From assembly GCF_006715975.1 (NCBI RefSeq), contig NZ_VFOF01000001.1:506001-570000 (forward strand): DNA of 64,000 nucleotides, read 5' to 3'. Shown here piece by piece: positions 6,792-15,922 of the stretch. Each line of letters begins with the position of its first letter. The first letter of the stretch is position 1. A program made the position numbers and the translations under genes. The notes below the pieces were generated by a model. That model ran no database searches, had not been told where the DNA came from, and was given only the letters and a program-made list of their open reading frames with translations. The stretch is from Zymomonas mobilis. Lineage in GTDB: Bacteria > Pseudomonadota > Alphaproteobacteria > Sphingomonadales > Sphingomonadaceae.

Positions 6792-8876
6792 TTATATTGA
6801 GAGATGGTTTCTGATATAAATATTGGCAGGCTCGGACGATAAGGGCGGGGAATAATAATATCCCTGAATAAGATAAACGCCGAGATGGGACAAAAGATCG
6901 ATTTTTTCTTTGTCTTCGACCCCTTCAGCAACACATTCTAGGCCAATTTCGCGGCATAGATTTATGATGGATTTGATAATTTTATAATTTTTATTGTCGT
7001 ATTCCAAACCTGTCACAAAACTGCGGTCGATTTTGATTTTATTCAGAGGAAAGTTTTGGAGGTGAGAAAGGCTAGAGTAGCCGGTTCCAAAATCATCCAA
7101 AGCAATGCTAGCCCCAATTGCTTGGAGCTTTTTTACATTACTAAAGGCCGCTGCAAAATTATGCATGACGGCCGTTTCGGTTAGTTCAAATTCTATCCGA
7201 CTGGGTGAAATATTGGATAATCTCAAGATATCGATCAAATGATCAATTTGCTTCTCGCGAGAGATATCATGTGCCGATAAATTGAAAGAAATCTTGATAG
7301 AGGATGGCCATTTTTGGGCTTCTTGTAAGGCTTTTTGGAAAAAAATAGGGGTCAGTCGTAAAATAACGCCTGTTTGTTCTGCTACACGGATAAATTTGTC
7401 TGGAGCAATCATGCCCAATCCGGGACTTTTCCACCGCGCCAAACTTTCAAAAGCTGCTATTTTTTCAGTTCGAGAGTCAATGATCGGTTGGAATTGGAGA
7501 AAAAACTCTTTGCCAAAATCGGCTTTTTCCAAAGCCCTTTCAATCAGAGCAAGTTCTTTCAATCTCAATTCGTGATTGAGGTCAAATACCACAACTTGTC
7601 CTTGACCACCTTGGTCTTTGGCATTGGAAAGGGCGTAATCAGCATGTTCGAATATCTGTTGTGAGTTATTTGCTGCACCGAAATAGGAGCTGGCGCAGCC
7701 GACAGAACAACTGATGACAATGTGGTTGTTTCTGGCATAAATCGGCGTGGAAATAGCCTCAATAATAGAGCTTAGTTCCTGATTGAGAACGCTGATTTCC
7801 TTGTTCCCCGGCAGGATAAAACCGAATTCATCATTTCCGATCCGGTAAACCAAGGCTTTATGACGGAGCGCCAGATATAATCTGTGGCCTATTTTGTCGA
7901 GGATGAAGTCCCCAACATCGTGACCATAGATTTCATTGATCCTTTTGAAGCCATCGATATCAATTATCCCAATAGAAAAAGGGATATTATCTTCCTTATA
8001 AGGCGGGCTGACAGCCTGAATATCTATAAAAAATTGCTTCCGATTGGCTAAACCGGTGGTCGTATCATAGCAGTTTGCCTGCTGTTCGATTTCAGCCTCT
8101 ATCGCAAGCGAAGGCGGGGATTCCGCTTCGTTTTTTTTCTCCATAGAAAACCATGAGGAAAGGCGATACGCATCAAACAGATAGAGTAGAATGGCATTAC
8201 AAAAGAAAAATTCAACATCCTCCAAAATGGAAGAGAATTGTGGCGATAAGCATTGGAATAACTTCAGAAAATAGATGAACTGGCTTATAAAGAACAGAAT
8301 GAAAGAACTAGCTTTTAGGCGGTAAATGCAAAAACAACCAAAAACGATAGTCGGGATAAAAGGAAAAATAATATCGTTGAAAATACTGTTCCGAGCGGTA
8401 TTCGTATAGAGAAGAACCGGAATAGTTATAAAGCCCACAAAAACGAGTTGAGCCATAAGACGGAGTAGATTCGTCGGATTTGGAGGTAATTCAGCCTTAT
8501 TTTTCTGTTTCCGGCAAAAATGCCTAAAGAGTAACATACTACAAAAACTTACCGCCAGTAAAATTATAATAATATTACTCTGGTGAAAGTAATTTATTAA
8601 AACCTTTAACAATGAACCATTGTTCACAGAGATAAGTGTGAACATTAAAGATAACGTTAAAATGGTTCGAAATTTTATATTAAATTTAAAATAACTGATA
8701 TTTAGTGCGTGATTTTTATGGATGTGTGCCCGAATGGCATGAAGGTAATGGCTCTTGAAATGCCGTATTCTGTAAAGAAGAACAGTCTTCTGTCGTGGAA
8801 AATAACGCCTGTCATGTTTGACGGCTTTATTTTTTGTAAGCATGACAGGCAATTCCTGTTCTGCCTGCTCCATCAA
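6792..8876 (-). CDS. Membrane-bound GGDEF-EAL cyclic-di-GMP protein with degenerate GGDEF
   Basis: This 694-residue protein has about six membrane segments between residues 65 and 240, then a GGDEF domain (about 262-435) and an EAL domain (about 440-690). The cyclase signature reads GNDEF (347-351) instead of GGDEF, and the inhibitory RxxD site is RHKA, so cyclase activity and product inhibition are doubtful. The EAL domain looks competent: ESL at 477-479 keeps the glutamate, ELTE is near 564, DDFGTGYSSL is at 594-603 and EGVE at 651-654. The likely role is c-di-GMP phosphodiesterase, with the GGDEF part perhaps a GTP sensor. It stands alone, convergent with the prophage arm, and the DNA is AT-rich. 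Confidence 0.88.
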   Translation of the reverse strand: MMEQAEQELPVMLTKNKAVKHDRRYFPRQKTVLLYRIRHFKSHYLHAIRAHIHKNHALNISYFKFNIKFRTILTLSLMFTLISVNNGSLLKVLINYFHQSNIIIILLAVSFCSMLLFRHFCRKQKNKAELPPNPTNLLRLMAQLVFVGFITIPVLLYTNTARNSIFNDIIFPFIPTIVFGCFCIYRLKASSFILFFISQFIYFLKLFQCLSPQFSSILEDVEFFFCNAILLYLFDAYRLSSWFSMEKKNEAESPPSLAIEAEIEQQANCYDTTTGLANRKQFFIDIQAVSPPYKEDNIPFSIGIIDIDGFKRINEIYGHDVGDFILDKIGHRLYLALRHKALVYRIGNDEFGFILPGNKEISVLNQELSSIIEAISTPIYARNNHIVISCSVGCASSYFGAANNSQQIFEHADYALSNAKDQGGQGQVVVFDLNHELRLKELALIERALEKADFGKEFFLQFQPIIDSRTEKIAAFESLARWKSPGLGMIAPDKFIRVAEQTGVILRLTPIFFQKALQEAQKWPSSIKISFNLSAHDISREKQIDHLIDILRLSNISPSRIEFELTETAVMHNFAAAFSNVKKLQAIGASIALDDFGTGYSSLSHLQNFPLNKIKIDRSFVTGLEYDNKNYKIIKSIINLCREIGLECVAEGVEDKEKIDLLSHLGVYLIQGYYYSPPLSSEPANIYIRNHLSI

Positions 8877-9050
8877 GGGTAGTATCTCTGAAACCAGATA
8901 TACCTGATAGGCAGGCTGAATATACCGATTGTTATTTAATAATACGGAAAATGTTGGTTTTTATCACAAGGTTGTTGGGGTGATATTACGGGACTCTAGA
9001 TTATTTTCAATAAAATTTATTACAGAAAGTGATTTTTTTGATTAAATCTT

Positions 9051-9728
9051 CTAAATGTTATCTTCATCCTGATAAGGCGTGCCACGGAAATTCTGGGCAA
9101 TAACATACCATTCCGAAGATTCTTTACGGCTGGCAGGCGGTTTTGCGTGTTTGACGTTGCCAAAAAGCCGTTTCAATAAAGCGACTAAATCTTTGTCAGC
9201 GCCTCCGGCCAAAACCTTTGCCACAAAGGCACCGCCTTCACGGAGTGTTTCACTCGCAAATACAGCGGCTTCTTCGACGAGAGCCATAGTTCTTAAATGA
9301 TCGGTTTGGGCATGGCCGATCGTGTTGGCGGCCATGTCAGAAAGAACGAGGTCAGCTGCGCCGCCTAAAGCTTCTATCAGCTGTTTTTGCGCATCCTGAT
9401 CAGTAAAGTCGTTTTGGAAAATCGTAACCCCTTCAATGGGTTTCGTTTCCAGAAGATCGATCCCGACGATTTTTGCTTGTGGTGCTTTTTTTCTTGCAAC
9501 CTGACTCCAGCCGCCAGGGGCTATACCCAAGTCAATAATACGTTTGGTATTTTTAAGCAGAGAAAAGCGTTCGTCCAGTTCAAGAAGCTTGAAGGCCGCA
9601 CGGGAACGATAGCCTTCGAGTTGTGCTTTTTGCACATAGGGGTCGTTAAGTTGGCGTTCTAGCCAGCGTGTGGAGGCAGCGGTTCTTCTGCGTGCAGTTT
9701 TTACTCTTTGATGTCCCGGCGTTTTCAT
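9051..9728 (-). CDS. rlmE: 23S rRNA (uridine-2'-O)-methyltransferase RlmE (RrmJ/FtsJ)
   Basis: The 225-residue SAM-dependent enzyme methylates the 2'-OH of the A-loop uridine (U2552 in E. coli numbering) of 23S rRNA in the large subunit. It has the SAM-binding motif DLGIAPGGWSQVA and the catalytic K-D-K-E tetrad in order: Lys in RSRAAFKLLEL, Asp in LSDMA, Lys in FVAKVL and Glu in SSEWYV. An N-terminal basic extension (RVKTARRRTAASTRWLERQ) fits alphaproteobacterial members. Its ATG overlaps the stop of the ppx/gppA gene by four bases (9725-9728), so the two are co-translated. Confidence 0.95.
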   Translation of the reverse strand: MKTPGHQRVKTARRRTAASTRWLERQLNDPYVQKAQLEGYRSRAAFKLLELDERFSLLKNTKRIIDLGIAPGGWSQVARKKAPQAKIVGIDLLETKPIEGVTIFQNDFTDQDAQKQLIEALGGAADLVLSDMAANTIGHAQTDHLRTMALVEEAAVFASETLREGGAFVAKVLAGGADKDLVALLKRLFGNVKHAKPPASRKESSEWYVIAQNFRGTPYQDEDNI

Positions 9729-10828
9729 AGGAACCTTTCTCGGTTAAATGGTCTGCTGCAATAGCCATAACGGGCGATCAGGTCACGCAATATACCTTCG
9801 CGGATGCCTCTATCAGCAATATGCACAGCATTAATCGGCCATATTTCGACAATAGCATCCAGAATAGCACATCCGGCGACAATCAAATCAGCTCTATCTT
9901 CACCGATGCAGGTAATTTTTGCTCTTTCCTTGATCGACATCATGGAAAGCATCCGGCTAATTTTGCGAAGGGCGGCTGTTGGTGCAATCAATCCATCGAC
10001 CATTTGTCGGTCATAGCGCGGCAATTCGAGATAAATACTGCCTAATGTTGCCACTGTTCCGCTTGTCCCCAGCAAGCTGCGTGGTGTGAGCCTTTGTTTT
10101 TTTAGCCGATCAGCAAAAGAGACAAATAGTTTTTTTACCTGTTCTTTCATTGCATGATAGGCTTGTTTTCTTTCTGTCGGGCTGCCGCCACGATAACCCA
10201 TACTTTCCGTCAGAGAGACAACGCCCCAAGGTACAGAGATCCAGTCTAACACTCTGGGACCGTTATGGTCGCTCATGGTTAGAATAAGTTCTGTCGAGCC
10301 GCCGCCAATGTCAAAGATGAGAGAAGGAACATCTTTTTGAGTCAAAAGCATATGGCAGCCAAGGACAGCCAGTTGGGCTTCTTGCTCTGCCGAGATTATT
10401 TCTAATAACAATCCTGTTTCTTCATAGACGCGTTCCACAAAGTTACGGCCATTCAAAGCCCGACGGCAAGCTTCTGTTGCAACGGAGCGCGCCAGAAAGA
10501 CATTCCGCTTTCTGAGTTTTTCAGCACAGACGCTTAGCGCAGATAAGGCGCGTTCGATGGCGGCATCCGAAAGATGATGGCTGGCAGCCAGACCTTCCCC
10601 AAGGCGCACAATCCTGGAAAAAGCATCAATAACCATGAAATCGTGCTTTTCAGCACGGGCAATCAAAAGACGACAATTGTTGGTACCAAGGTCAAGGGCA
10701 CCATAAACACGCGGACGAGTAAAGTTGAACGTATTTTTAGGGCTGGCCACTAAAGCGGAATTGGTTGGATAACGGCCGCCCGACCGTTGTTTAAAAGTCG
10801 GAACGGCCCTGAATAGAGGTGGGGCCAT
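9725..10828 (-). CDS. Ppx/GppA family phosphatase
   Basis: This 367-residue protein has the actin-like ASKHA fold of exopolyphosphatase / guanosine-pentaphosphate phosphohydrolase. Visible are the first phosphate loop DLGTNNCRLLIA (about 44-55) and the second, FDIGGGSTEL (about 169-178). It lacks the long C-terminal HD-like region of the 500-residue enterobacterial enzymes, as is usual for the short alphaproteobacterial form. It acts in the cytosol on polyphosphate or (p)ppGpp; which substrate cannot be told from sequence. It is the first gene of an operon with rlmE. The N-terminal 40 residues are basic and poorly conserved-looking, so a later start is possible. Confidence 0.88.
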   Translation of the reverse strand: MAPPLFRAVPTFKQRSGGRYPTNSALVASPKNTFNFTRPRVYGALDLGTNNCRLLIARAEKHDFMVIDAFSRIVRLGEGLAASHHLSDAAIERALSALSVCAEKLRKRNVFLARSVATEACRRALNGRNFVERVYEETGLLLEIISAEQEAQLAVLGCHMLLTQKDVPSLIFDIGGGSTELILTMSDHNGPRVLDWISVPWGVVSLTESMGYRGGSPTERKQAYHAMKEQVKKLFVSFADRLKKQRLTPRSLLGTSGTVATLGSIYLELPRYDRQMVDGLIAPTAALRKISRMLSMMSIKERAKITCIGEDRADLIVAGCAILDAIVEIWPINAVHIADRGIREGILRDLIARYGYCSRPFNRERFL

Positions 10829-11000
10829 GATCGTCCTGTCCTACTGGTGAAATTAAACGGCAAAATTACCGATTTGTTACAAGCGATAGTATAGATACGG
10901 TTTACTTGCGGCAAGCATAGCACGTCTAATTATCATGGCTGATCAGAAGGGATGCTGAATAAAAAAATTAACAAAAATTGCAGTAATTTGTAAAATAGGC

Positions 11001-11029
11001 TTGACAGTGGCGTCTGACAGCATTAGTTC
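11001..11029 (+). promoter_or_regulatory. Promoter of tRNA-Gln
   Basis: TTGACA at 11001-11006 is followed, 16 bases on, by TTAGTT (11023-11028), about 15 bases before the tRNA. The same arrangement precedes tRNA-Asp in this window (TTGACG, 16 bases, TTAGAG), which supports both calls. Confidence 0.6.
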
Positions 11030-11042
11030 GCAGCTCGAATGT

Positions 11043-11116
11043 TGCCCCGTCGTCTAAAGGTAAGACTACGGACTCTGACTCCGTCAATTGTGGTTCGAAT
11101 CCACACGGGGCATCCA
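11043..11116 (+). tRNA. tRNA-Gln (anticodon CTG)
   Basis: The acceptor stem TGCCCCG (11043-11049) pairs with CGGGGCA (11106-11112); the discriminator is T and CCA is encoded (11114-11116). The anticodon stem is ACGGA/TCCGT with loop CTCTGAC, giving anticodon CTG, which reads CAG glutamine codons. The T arm is TGTGG-TTCGAAT-CCACA. All arms fold without mismatch. It is monocistronic and unlinked to other RNA genes here. Confidence 0.96.
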
Positions 11117-11861
11117 ATCAAAAAATACCTTTCTAAAATTTAAGCTTATCCAAAAGCAGTATTAGAGACTGCATAACCCTTTATAAGCTTATTCATTCCA
11201 CAAATTATGCTCTCTTTATGTTCTGTTATCTTTGCATTTAAAGCATTATTTTCTGATTTTTGTTTCAGAGATTTTTTTGGCCGCGTGGTGGAATCTTTTT
11301 TCTTCGATTTATATTGGAAATAAGCCTTTAATTTACCAAAATGCGGCCTTTTGTTGTCCTAAAAAAAACGCCTTTTTCTTAGGGGTTTGGCATTAGACTT
11401 AGTAATCTTATTTTTAGTTTTTTGTAATTAAATTACGTTTTGTTGCTCAGTGATGATGACAGCGTAAAAGTGGTTTGATCTGGTCGTATCTTTCTTCCTT
11501 CTGACAAAGACTTCTATTGACTCCCGATAACGGAACGTGAACCTTGCCTGTTGTGGAATCACGTTAACCCTAAAAACATATGGCGAAAGCTGTGCGCTTA
11601 GGGGTTATTTTGTTGTGTAGGCTGTTCTGGCTTTATCTTGTTTTCACTGAGGGAGTCTTTGATGGCTGAAACCGACATAAGGACGGCTTATCTAAGCCAA
11701 GGGTATCGCCTTTCAAATTCTACAGATCGTAACTGTTTATTTTTCGATTATTGATAATTCATTGTGTTGATAAATAGCAATGCCATACCAATATACTCAG
11801 TAAGACGAGCTTATTTAGGCATCTGATTTTATCCGATGCATCAGGAATAGGGAGTGGGAAT
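11117..11861. other. 745-base intergenic region upstream of clpA
   Basis: No convincing gene over 40 codons is present. Just after the tRNA is a two-tier stem (AAGCTTAT 11142-11149 with ATAAGCTT 11183-11190, and an inner GCAGT/ACTGC). A 7-bp inverted repeat AACGTGA/TCACGTT lies at 11534-11540 and 11559-11565. A possible 30-codon ORF at 11662 is listed separately. A weak promoter candidate for clpA (TTGATA at 11767, TATACT at 11792, 19-base spacer) is visible; I found no clear RpoH-type heat-shock promoter by eye. Confidence 0.5.
11662..11754 (+). CDS. Possible 30-residue small protein or leader peptide before clpA
   Basis: ATG 11662 is preceded by GAGGGAG with a 6-base spacer, a strong ribosome-binding site, and runs 30 codons to TGA. 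The peptide begins MAETDIRTAYLSQGYRLSNS and has no hydrophobic segment. It lies about 110 bases before clpA. Support is only the good binding site; the short length makes a chance ORF possible. Confidence 0.3.
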   Translation: MAETDIRTAYLSQGYRLSNSTDRNCLFFDY

Positions 11862-14183
11862 ATGCCATCTTTTGCCAAAGCCCTTGAGCAGACACTTCAC
11901 AATGCCTTGGCTATCGCGAGCCGTCGTCATCATGAATATGCCATGCTTGAGCATTTATTGCTGGCTTTGATTGATGATGAACATGCCTCGCAAGTGATGG
12001 CTGGTTGTGGTGTCGATCTCGCGGAATTAAAGCGCTCTATTACGACCTATCTCGATACTGAACTGGACGCTTTGAAAATAGAAGGCAATAGTGATCCTTC
12101 TCCGACGAGCGGTTTCCAGCGCGTTATCCAGCGGGCTATTTTGCATGTCCAGTCTTCTGGACGGGATGAAGTTACCGGTGCCAATGTTTTGGTCGCGTTA
12201 TTTTCCGAAAGGGAAAGCTACGCTGTCTATTTCCTGCAGCAGCAGGATATGAGCCGTTTGGATGCAGTCAGCTTTTTAAGTCATGGCGTCGGAAAAGGTG
12301 GCGTTGCTGCCGACAAACCTGCCGAAGACGAAAAGACCCAGCAGCGGTCAGCAGAAGTCTCGAAAAAGAACGAGAGCGCCTTAAAGCAATTTACGGTTAA
12401 TCTGAATGAAAAAGCTGAAGTTGGGCGTATTGATCCGCTGATCGGTCGGTCGGCCGAAGTTGATCGTACCATCCAGATTTTATGCCGCCGATCCAAGAAT
12501 AACCCTCTTTATGTCGGTGATCCTGGGGTCGGGAAAACGGCTATCGCAGAAGGTTTAGCCCGTAAAATTATCGAAGATCAGGTTCCCGAAGTCTTGAAAG
12601 ACACGGTTATCTATTCTTTGGATATGGGAGCTTTGTTGGCTGGAACCCGTTATCGGGGTGATTTCGAAGAGCGTTTGAAGGCCGTTGTAACCGAGTTACA
12701 AAAGCAGCCTAAGGCCGTTCTCTTCATTGATGAAATTCACACGATTATCGGAGCAGGTGCAACATCAGGCGGAGCAATGGATGCCTCCAACCTTTTGAAA
12801 CCGGCTTTGTCTAGTGGCACGATCCGTTGCATTGGTTCGACGACCTATAAGGAATTTCGTAACCATTTCGAAAAAGATCGGGCATTGCTGCGGCGCTTCC
12901 AGAAAATTGATGTGGTCGAGCCTAATGTCGAAGATGCCGTCAAAATTCTGAACGGTTTGCGGCCTTCTTTCGAAGAGCATCATAATGTTCGTTATACTGC
13001 GGATGCTATTCGTTCGGCGGTTGAGCTTTCTGCCCGTTACATCAATGACCGGAAATTGCCAGATAAGGCGATTGATGTCATCGACGAGGTTGGTGCCGCC
13101 CAGATGTTGGTGGCGCCTTCTAAAAGACGGAAAGTAATCTCGGCTAAGGAAGTTGAAGCTGTGGTGGCTACCATGGCGCGCATCCCGCCGAAAACCGTAT
13201 CCAATGATGATAGTCAGGTTCTGGCTAATCTTGAGACCGATTTGAAGCGTGTTGTCTTTGGTCAGGATAAGGCCATCAAGACGTTGGCTTCTGCGATCAA
13301 GTTAAGCCGCGCCGGTTTGCGCGAAATGCATAAACCGATTGGTAGCTATCTGTTCTCAGGGCCAACTGGTGTTGGTAAGACAGAAGTTGCGCGTCAGCTG
13401 GCCTCTTTGCTGGGTATCCCGCTGAAACGTTTCGATATGTCTGAATATATGGAACGCCATTCGGTCAGTCGTTTGATCGGTGCGCCTCCTGGATATGTCG
13501 GATATGATCAGGGCGGTTTGTTGACCGATGCAATCGAGCAGAATCCTCATTCTGTCTTGTTGCTGGATGAAATTGAAAAGGCACATCCTGATCTGTTCAA
13601 TATTTTGTTGCAGGTTATGGATAATGGCAGATTGACTGACCCGCATGGGAAAACGGTTGATTTCCGTAATGTCATTTTGATTATGACCAGCAATGCGGGT
13701 GCATCAGATATGGCTCGGGAAACGATCGGCTTTGGCGATCTGACGCGGGAAGGGGAAGACTTCGAAGCTATCAAAACGATGTTTACGCCTGAATTCCGTA
13801 ACCGTTTGGATGCTATTGTACCCTTTGGCTATCTGTCGCCGGATATGATCCAGCGGGTCGTAGACAAGTTCATCCTTGAGCTTGAAATCCAGTTGGCTGA
13901 TCGCAAAGTCGATATCGCCTTTGATGATGAAGCACGCGAATGGTTGGGTAAAAAAGGCTATGATCGTCTTTATGGTGCCCGTCCTATGGGGCGTTTGATT
14001 CAGGAAAAAATCAAGCAGCCTTTGGCGGAAGAGTTGCTCTTCGGAAAGTTGGCTGATGGTGGCGAAGTCAAGGTTCATATGAAAGATAATGAGCCAAGCT
14101 TTGAAATTGTCCCCGGCGCGCCTTCTGTGAGCAAGAAGCCAAAGAGCGGCAAGAAAGCCAGCGAAACTTTAGACGAATCCTAA
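11862..14183 (+). CDS. clpA: ATP-dependent Clp protease ATP-binding subunit ClpA
   Basis: The 773-residue AAA+ unfoldase feeds substrates to ClpP in the cytosol. It has the N-terminal Clp double-repeat domain (1-140), a first AAA module with Walker A GDPGVGKT (219-226) and Walker B LFIDEIH, and a second with GPTGVGKT (about 500-507) and LLLDEIEKAHPD. No long middle coiled coil separates the modules, which distinguishes ClpA from the disaggregase ClpB. The start follows GGGAGTGGG. The adaptor gene clpS, commonly next to clpA, is not adjacent here. Transcription ends at a strong terminator. Confidence 0.95.
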   Translation: MPSFAKALEQTLHNALAIASRRHHEYAMLEHLLLALIDDEHASQVMAGCGVDLAELKRSITTYLDTELDALKIEGNSDPSPTSGFQRVIQRAILHVQSSGRDEVTGANVLVALFSERESYAVYFLQQQDMSRLDAVSFLSHGVGKGGVAADKPAEDEKTQQRSAEVSKKNESALKQFTVNLNEKAEVGRIDPLIGRSAEVDRTIQILCRRSKNNPLYVGDPGVGKTAIAEGLARKIIEDQVPEVLKDTVIYSLDMGALLAGTRYRGDFEERLKAVVTELQKQPKAVLFIDEIHTIIGAGATSGGAMDASNLLKPALSSGTIRCIGSTTYKEFRNHFEKDRALLRRFQKIDVVEPNVEDAVKILNGLRPSFEEHHNVRYTADAIRSAVELSARYINDRKLPDKAIDVIDEVGAAQMLVAPSKRRKVISAKEVEAVVATMARIPPKTVSNDDSQVLANLETDLKRVVFGQDKAIKTLASAIKLSRAGLREMHKPIGSYLFSGPTGVGKTEVARQLASLLGIPLKRFDMSEYMERHSVSRLIGAPPGYVGYDQGGLLTDAIEQNPHSVLLLDEIEKAHPDLFNILLQVMDNGRLTDPHGKTVDFRNVILIMTSNAGASDMARETIGFGDLTREGEDFEAIKTMFTPEFRNRLDAIVPFGYLSPDMIQRVVDKFILELEIQLADRKVDIAFDDEAREWLGKKGYDRLYGARPMGRLIQEKIKQPLAEELLFGKLADGGEVKVHMKDNEPSFEIVPGAPSVSKKPKSGKKASETLDES

Positions 14184-14213
14184 GTCTATCGAATTAGTGG
14201 ATCTTTTCTAATT

Positions 14214-14248
14214 ACAAAAAAAGCGGGCTTGAAAAAGTCCGCTTTTTT
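14214..14248. terminator. Bidirectional terminator between clpA and ABC permease
   Basis: The hairpin AAAAAGCGGGCTT / AAGTCCGCTTTTTT with loop GAAA is flanked by A and T tracts on both sides. It serves the convergent clpA (plus) and permease (minus) genes. Confidence 0.85.
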
Positions 14249-14270
14249 GTTTTGTGTTTTAGGGCTGTAA

Positions 14271-15092
14271 TTAGGATTTCAGCTTCCAACCCCGATCGAC
14301 CAGAAGATAGGCGATGGTGGCGAGAATGACGTTAATCCCAATGACGATGGCAGCGCTTTCGAAAACATTGGCATCAGCAACCCCGAGAAAACCATAGCGG
14401 AAACCGGAAATGATATGGAAAAAAGGATTCCATGTGCTGAAGCAATAAAATATGCCATGCAGACTATGGACAGAATAGAAAGTGCCTGAAAGAAGCGCCA
14501 GCGGCTGGATAACGAAATTGGAAACCGATGCGGCGTGATCGTATTTGTCCGCCCAAATCGAAGTGATAAGCCCAATTAAGGCCAACATCATGGCGCCAAA
14601 GAATCCGAATAATAATACAGAAAAGGGATGGGTGGGAATGTAATGAACATTTGGCCAGAAGGCCATGGCGACCCATAAAAAGAACCCGACCAGAAAAGCG
14701 CGCGTCATCGCGGCACCCGTTAATGCAGTAATAATTTCTTTTGTGCCGATGGGTGGAATGAGATAATCTAAAATAGTCCCTTGCATTTTACCCACTAAAA
14801 GTGAGAAACTGGCATTAGCAAAAGCGTTTTGCATCATGCCCATGGCAATAAGGCCGGGGGCGACAAATGCAGCAAAGTCCCAACCCAACGTTTTATGCCC
14901 GCCTCCCAATGCAACGGTAAAAATGACCAAAAATAACAAAGTCGAGACAACAGGGGCCCATATTGTCTGCATCTGAACCTTGAAGAAACGTCTGACCTCC
15001 TTCACATAGAGGGCATAAAGGCCTTCCCAATTGAGAGAAGTTATTGTGGCTTTGCCAAAAGGGCGTTGACTAGCAGAAGACAGTTTGACCAT
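14271..15092 (-). CDS. ABC-2 type transporter permease, ATPase not adjacent
   Basis: This 273-residue inner-membrane protein has about six membrane segments and the family pattern of ABC-2 exporters (YadH/NodJ type): an N-terminal amphipathic LYVKEVRRFFKV, the loop GTILDYLIPPIGTKEII, and PLALLSGTFYSV plus FRYGFLG near the C-terminus. Such permeases pair with a separately encoded ATPase, often the preceding gene. Upstream here is divergent gcrA, so the partner must lie elsewhere. The substrate is unknown; lipids, polysaccharides and drugs are all known for the family. Confidence 0.85.
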   Translation of the reverse strand: MVKLSSASQRPFGKATITSLNWEGLYALYVKEVRRFFKVQMQTIWAPVVSTLLFLVIFTVALGGGHKTLGWDFAAFVAPGLIAMGMMQNAFANASFSLLVGKMQGTILDYLIPPIGTKEIITALTGAAMTRAFLVGFFLWVAMAFWPNVHYIPTHPFSVLLFGFFGAMMLALIGLITSIWADKYDHAASVSNFVIQPLALLSGTFYSVHSLHGIFYCFSTWNPFFHIISGFRYGFLGVADANVFESAAIVIGINVILATIAYLLVDRGWKLKS

Positions 15093-15241
15093 ATCTATTC
15101 GCTAAAGCTTGTTGGCTTTGGCTGCAAGTAGGTTCCTGTTTGGAATTGTATCGAGAGAAAGAATTTACATTCCCTTAATCGGGGTAGCGTGGAAATAACC
15201 GCCTTGTCGGGTTGGTGGATTGAAAGATCGTGAGGAGTTAA

Positions 15242-15922
15242 ATGGCCTGGACCGAAGAACGAATTGAGCAGCTTAAAAAGCTATGGGAAGCCGGCGATAC
15301 AGCTAGCCAGATTGCGGAAAAACTAGGCGATGTCAGCCGGAATGCCGTGATCGGAAAAGCCCATCGTTTAGGGTTGCAGGCACGCCCGTCTCCTGTGAAA
15401 AATAGTGACCATGGTGAGGCTGCCGATCATGGACATAAAGAGAAAGAAGACACCAAACCTGCGGTAAGCAAAAATGTGGCAGCGGCACCGGTTGCTCATG
15501 AAGTCCACAAAAAGGAACCTGTGAAGGCGGTCAAAGCAGCAGAACCTGTGGCAACCCCAGCGGCGGCTGAGAAGAAATCTGAATCGGCTCCGCTTATTCG
15601 TTCTATCGGCCCTGGAGGTTTTCAGCGTCAGGTCCCCGGTGAGCAGACGGCGCCTATTCCGCCAGCACCACCACGCCGTCTTGTTCCGGCCAAGCCTTCG
15701 CCTGAAATTGCGAACAAAACATCTCTTTTGGATTTGACCGATCGTATCTGTCGCTGGCCGATGGGGCATCCAGGTGAACCCGATTTCCATTTTTGTGGAA
15801 AGCCGGTCAACCCAGGATTTCCTTATTGTCTCGAACATTGTTCGGTGGCTTATCAGGCGCAGTTACCTCGCCGTGATCGCCGGCCAACGCCTACGATTCC
15901 GTTCCCGCGGAATCGTTCATAA
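15242..15922 (+). CDS. gcrA: Cell-cycle regulator GcrA
   Basis: This 226-residue protein has the GcrA helix-turn-helix opening MAWTEERIEQLKKLWEAG, then GKAHRLGL (about 39-46). A low-complexity Ala/Lys/Pro linker (50-150) is followed by the C-terminal domain with CRWPMGHPG, FHFCGKP and PYCLEHC that contacts sigma70. In Caulobacter, GcrA stimulates transcription at promoters carrying CcrM-methylated GANTC sites and controls division and replication genes; that role is inferred here. A GAGGAG site precedes the ATG. The gene is monocistronic, with hairpins following at about 15948-15979 and 16061-16085. Confidence 0.95.
   Translation: MAWTEERIEQLKKLWEAGDTASQIAEKLGDVSRNAVIGKAHRLGLQARPSPVKNSDHGEAADHGHKEKEDTKPAVSKNVAAAPVAHEVHKKEPVKAVKAAEPVATPAAAEKKSESAPLIRSIGPGGFQRQVPGEQTAPIPPAPPRRLVPAKPSPEIANKTSLLDLTDRICRWPMGHPGEPDFHFCGKPVNPGFPYCLEHCSVAYQAQLPRRDRRPTPTIPFPRNRS

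Noticed and set aside
11043-11116. tRNA-Gln as the integration site of the prophage
   Set aside because: It is intact and lies 4 kb beyond the prophage end with housekeeping genes between.
11117-11861. RpoH-type heat-shock promoter before clpA
   Set aside because: Several CTTG sequences occur but none has a matching -10 element at 16-18 bases.
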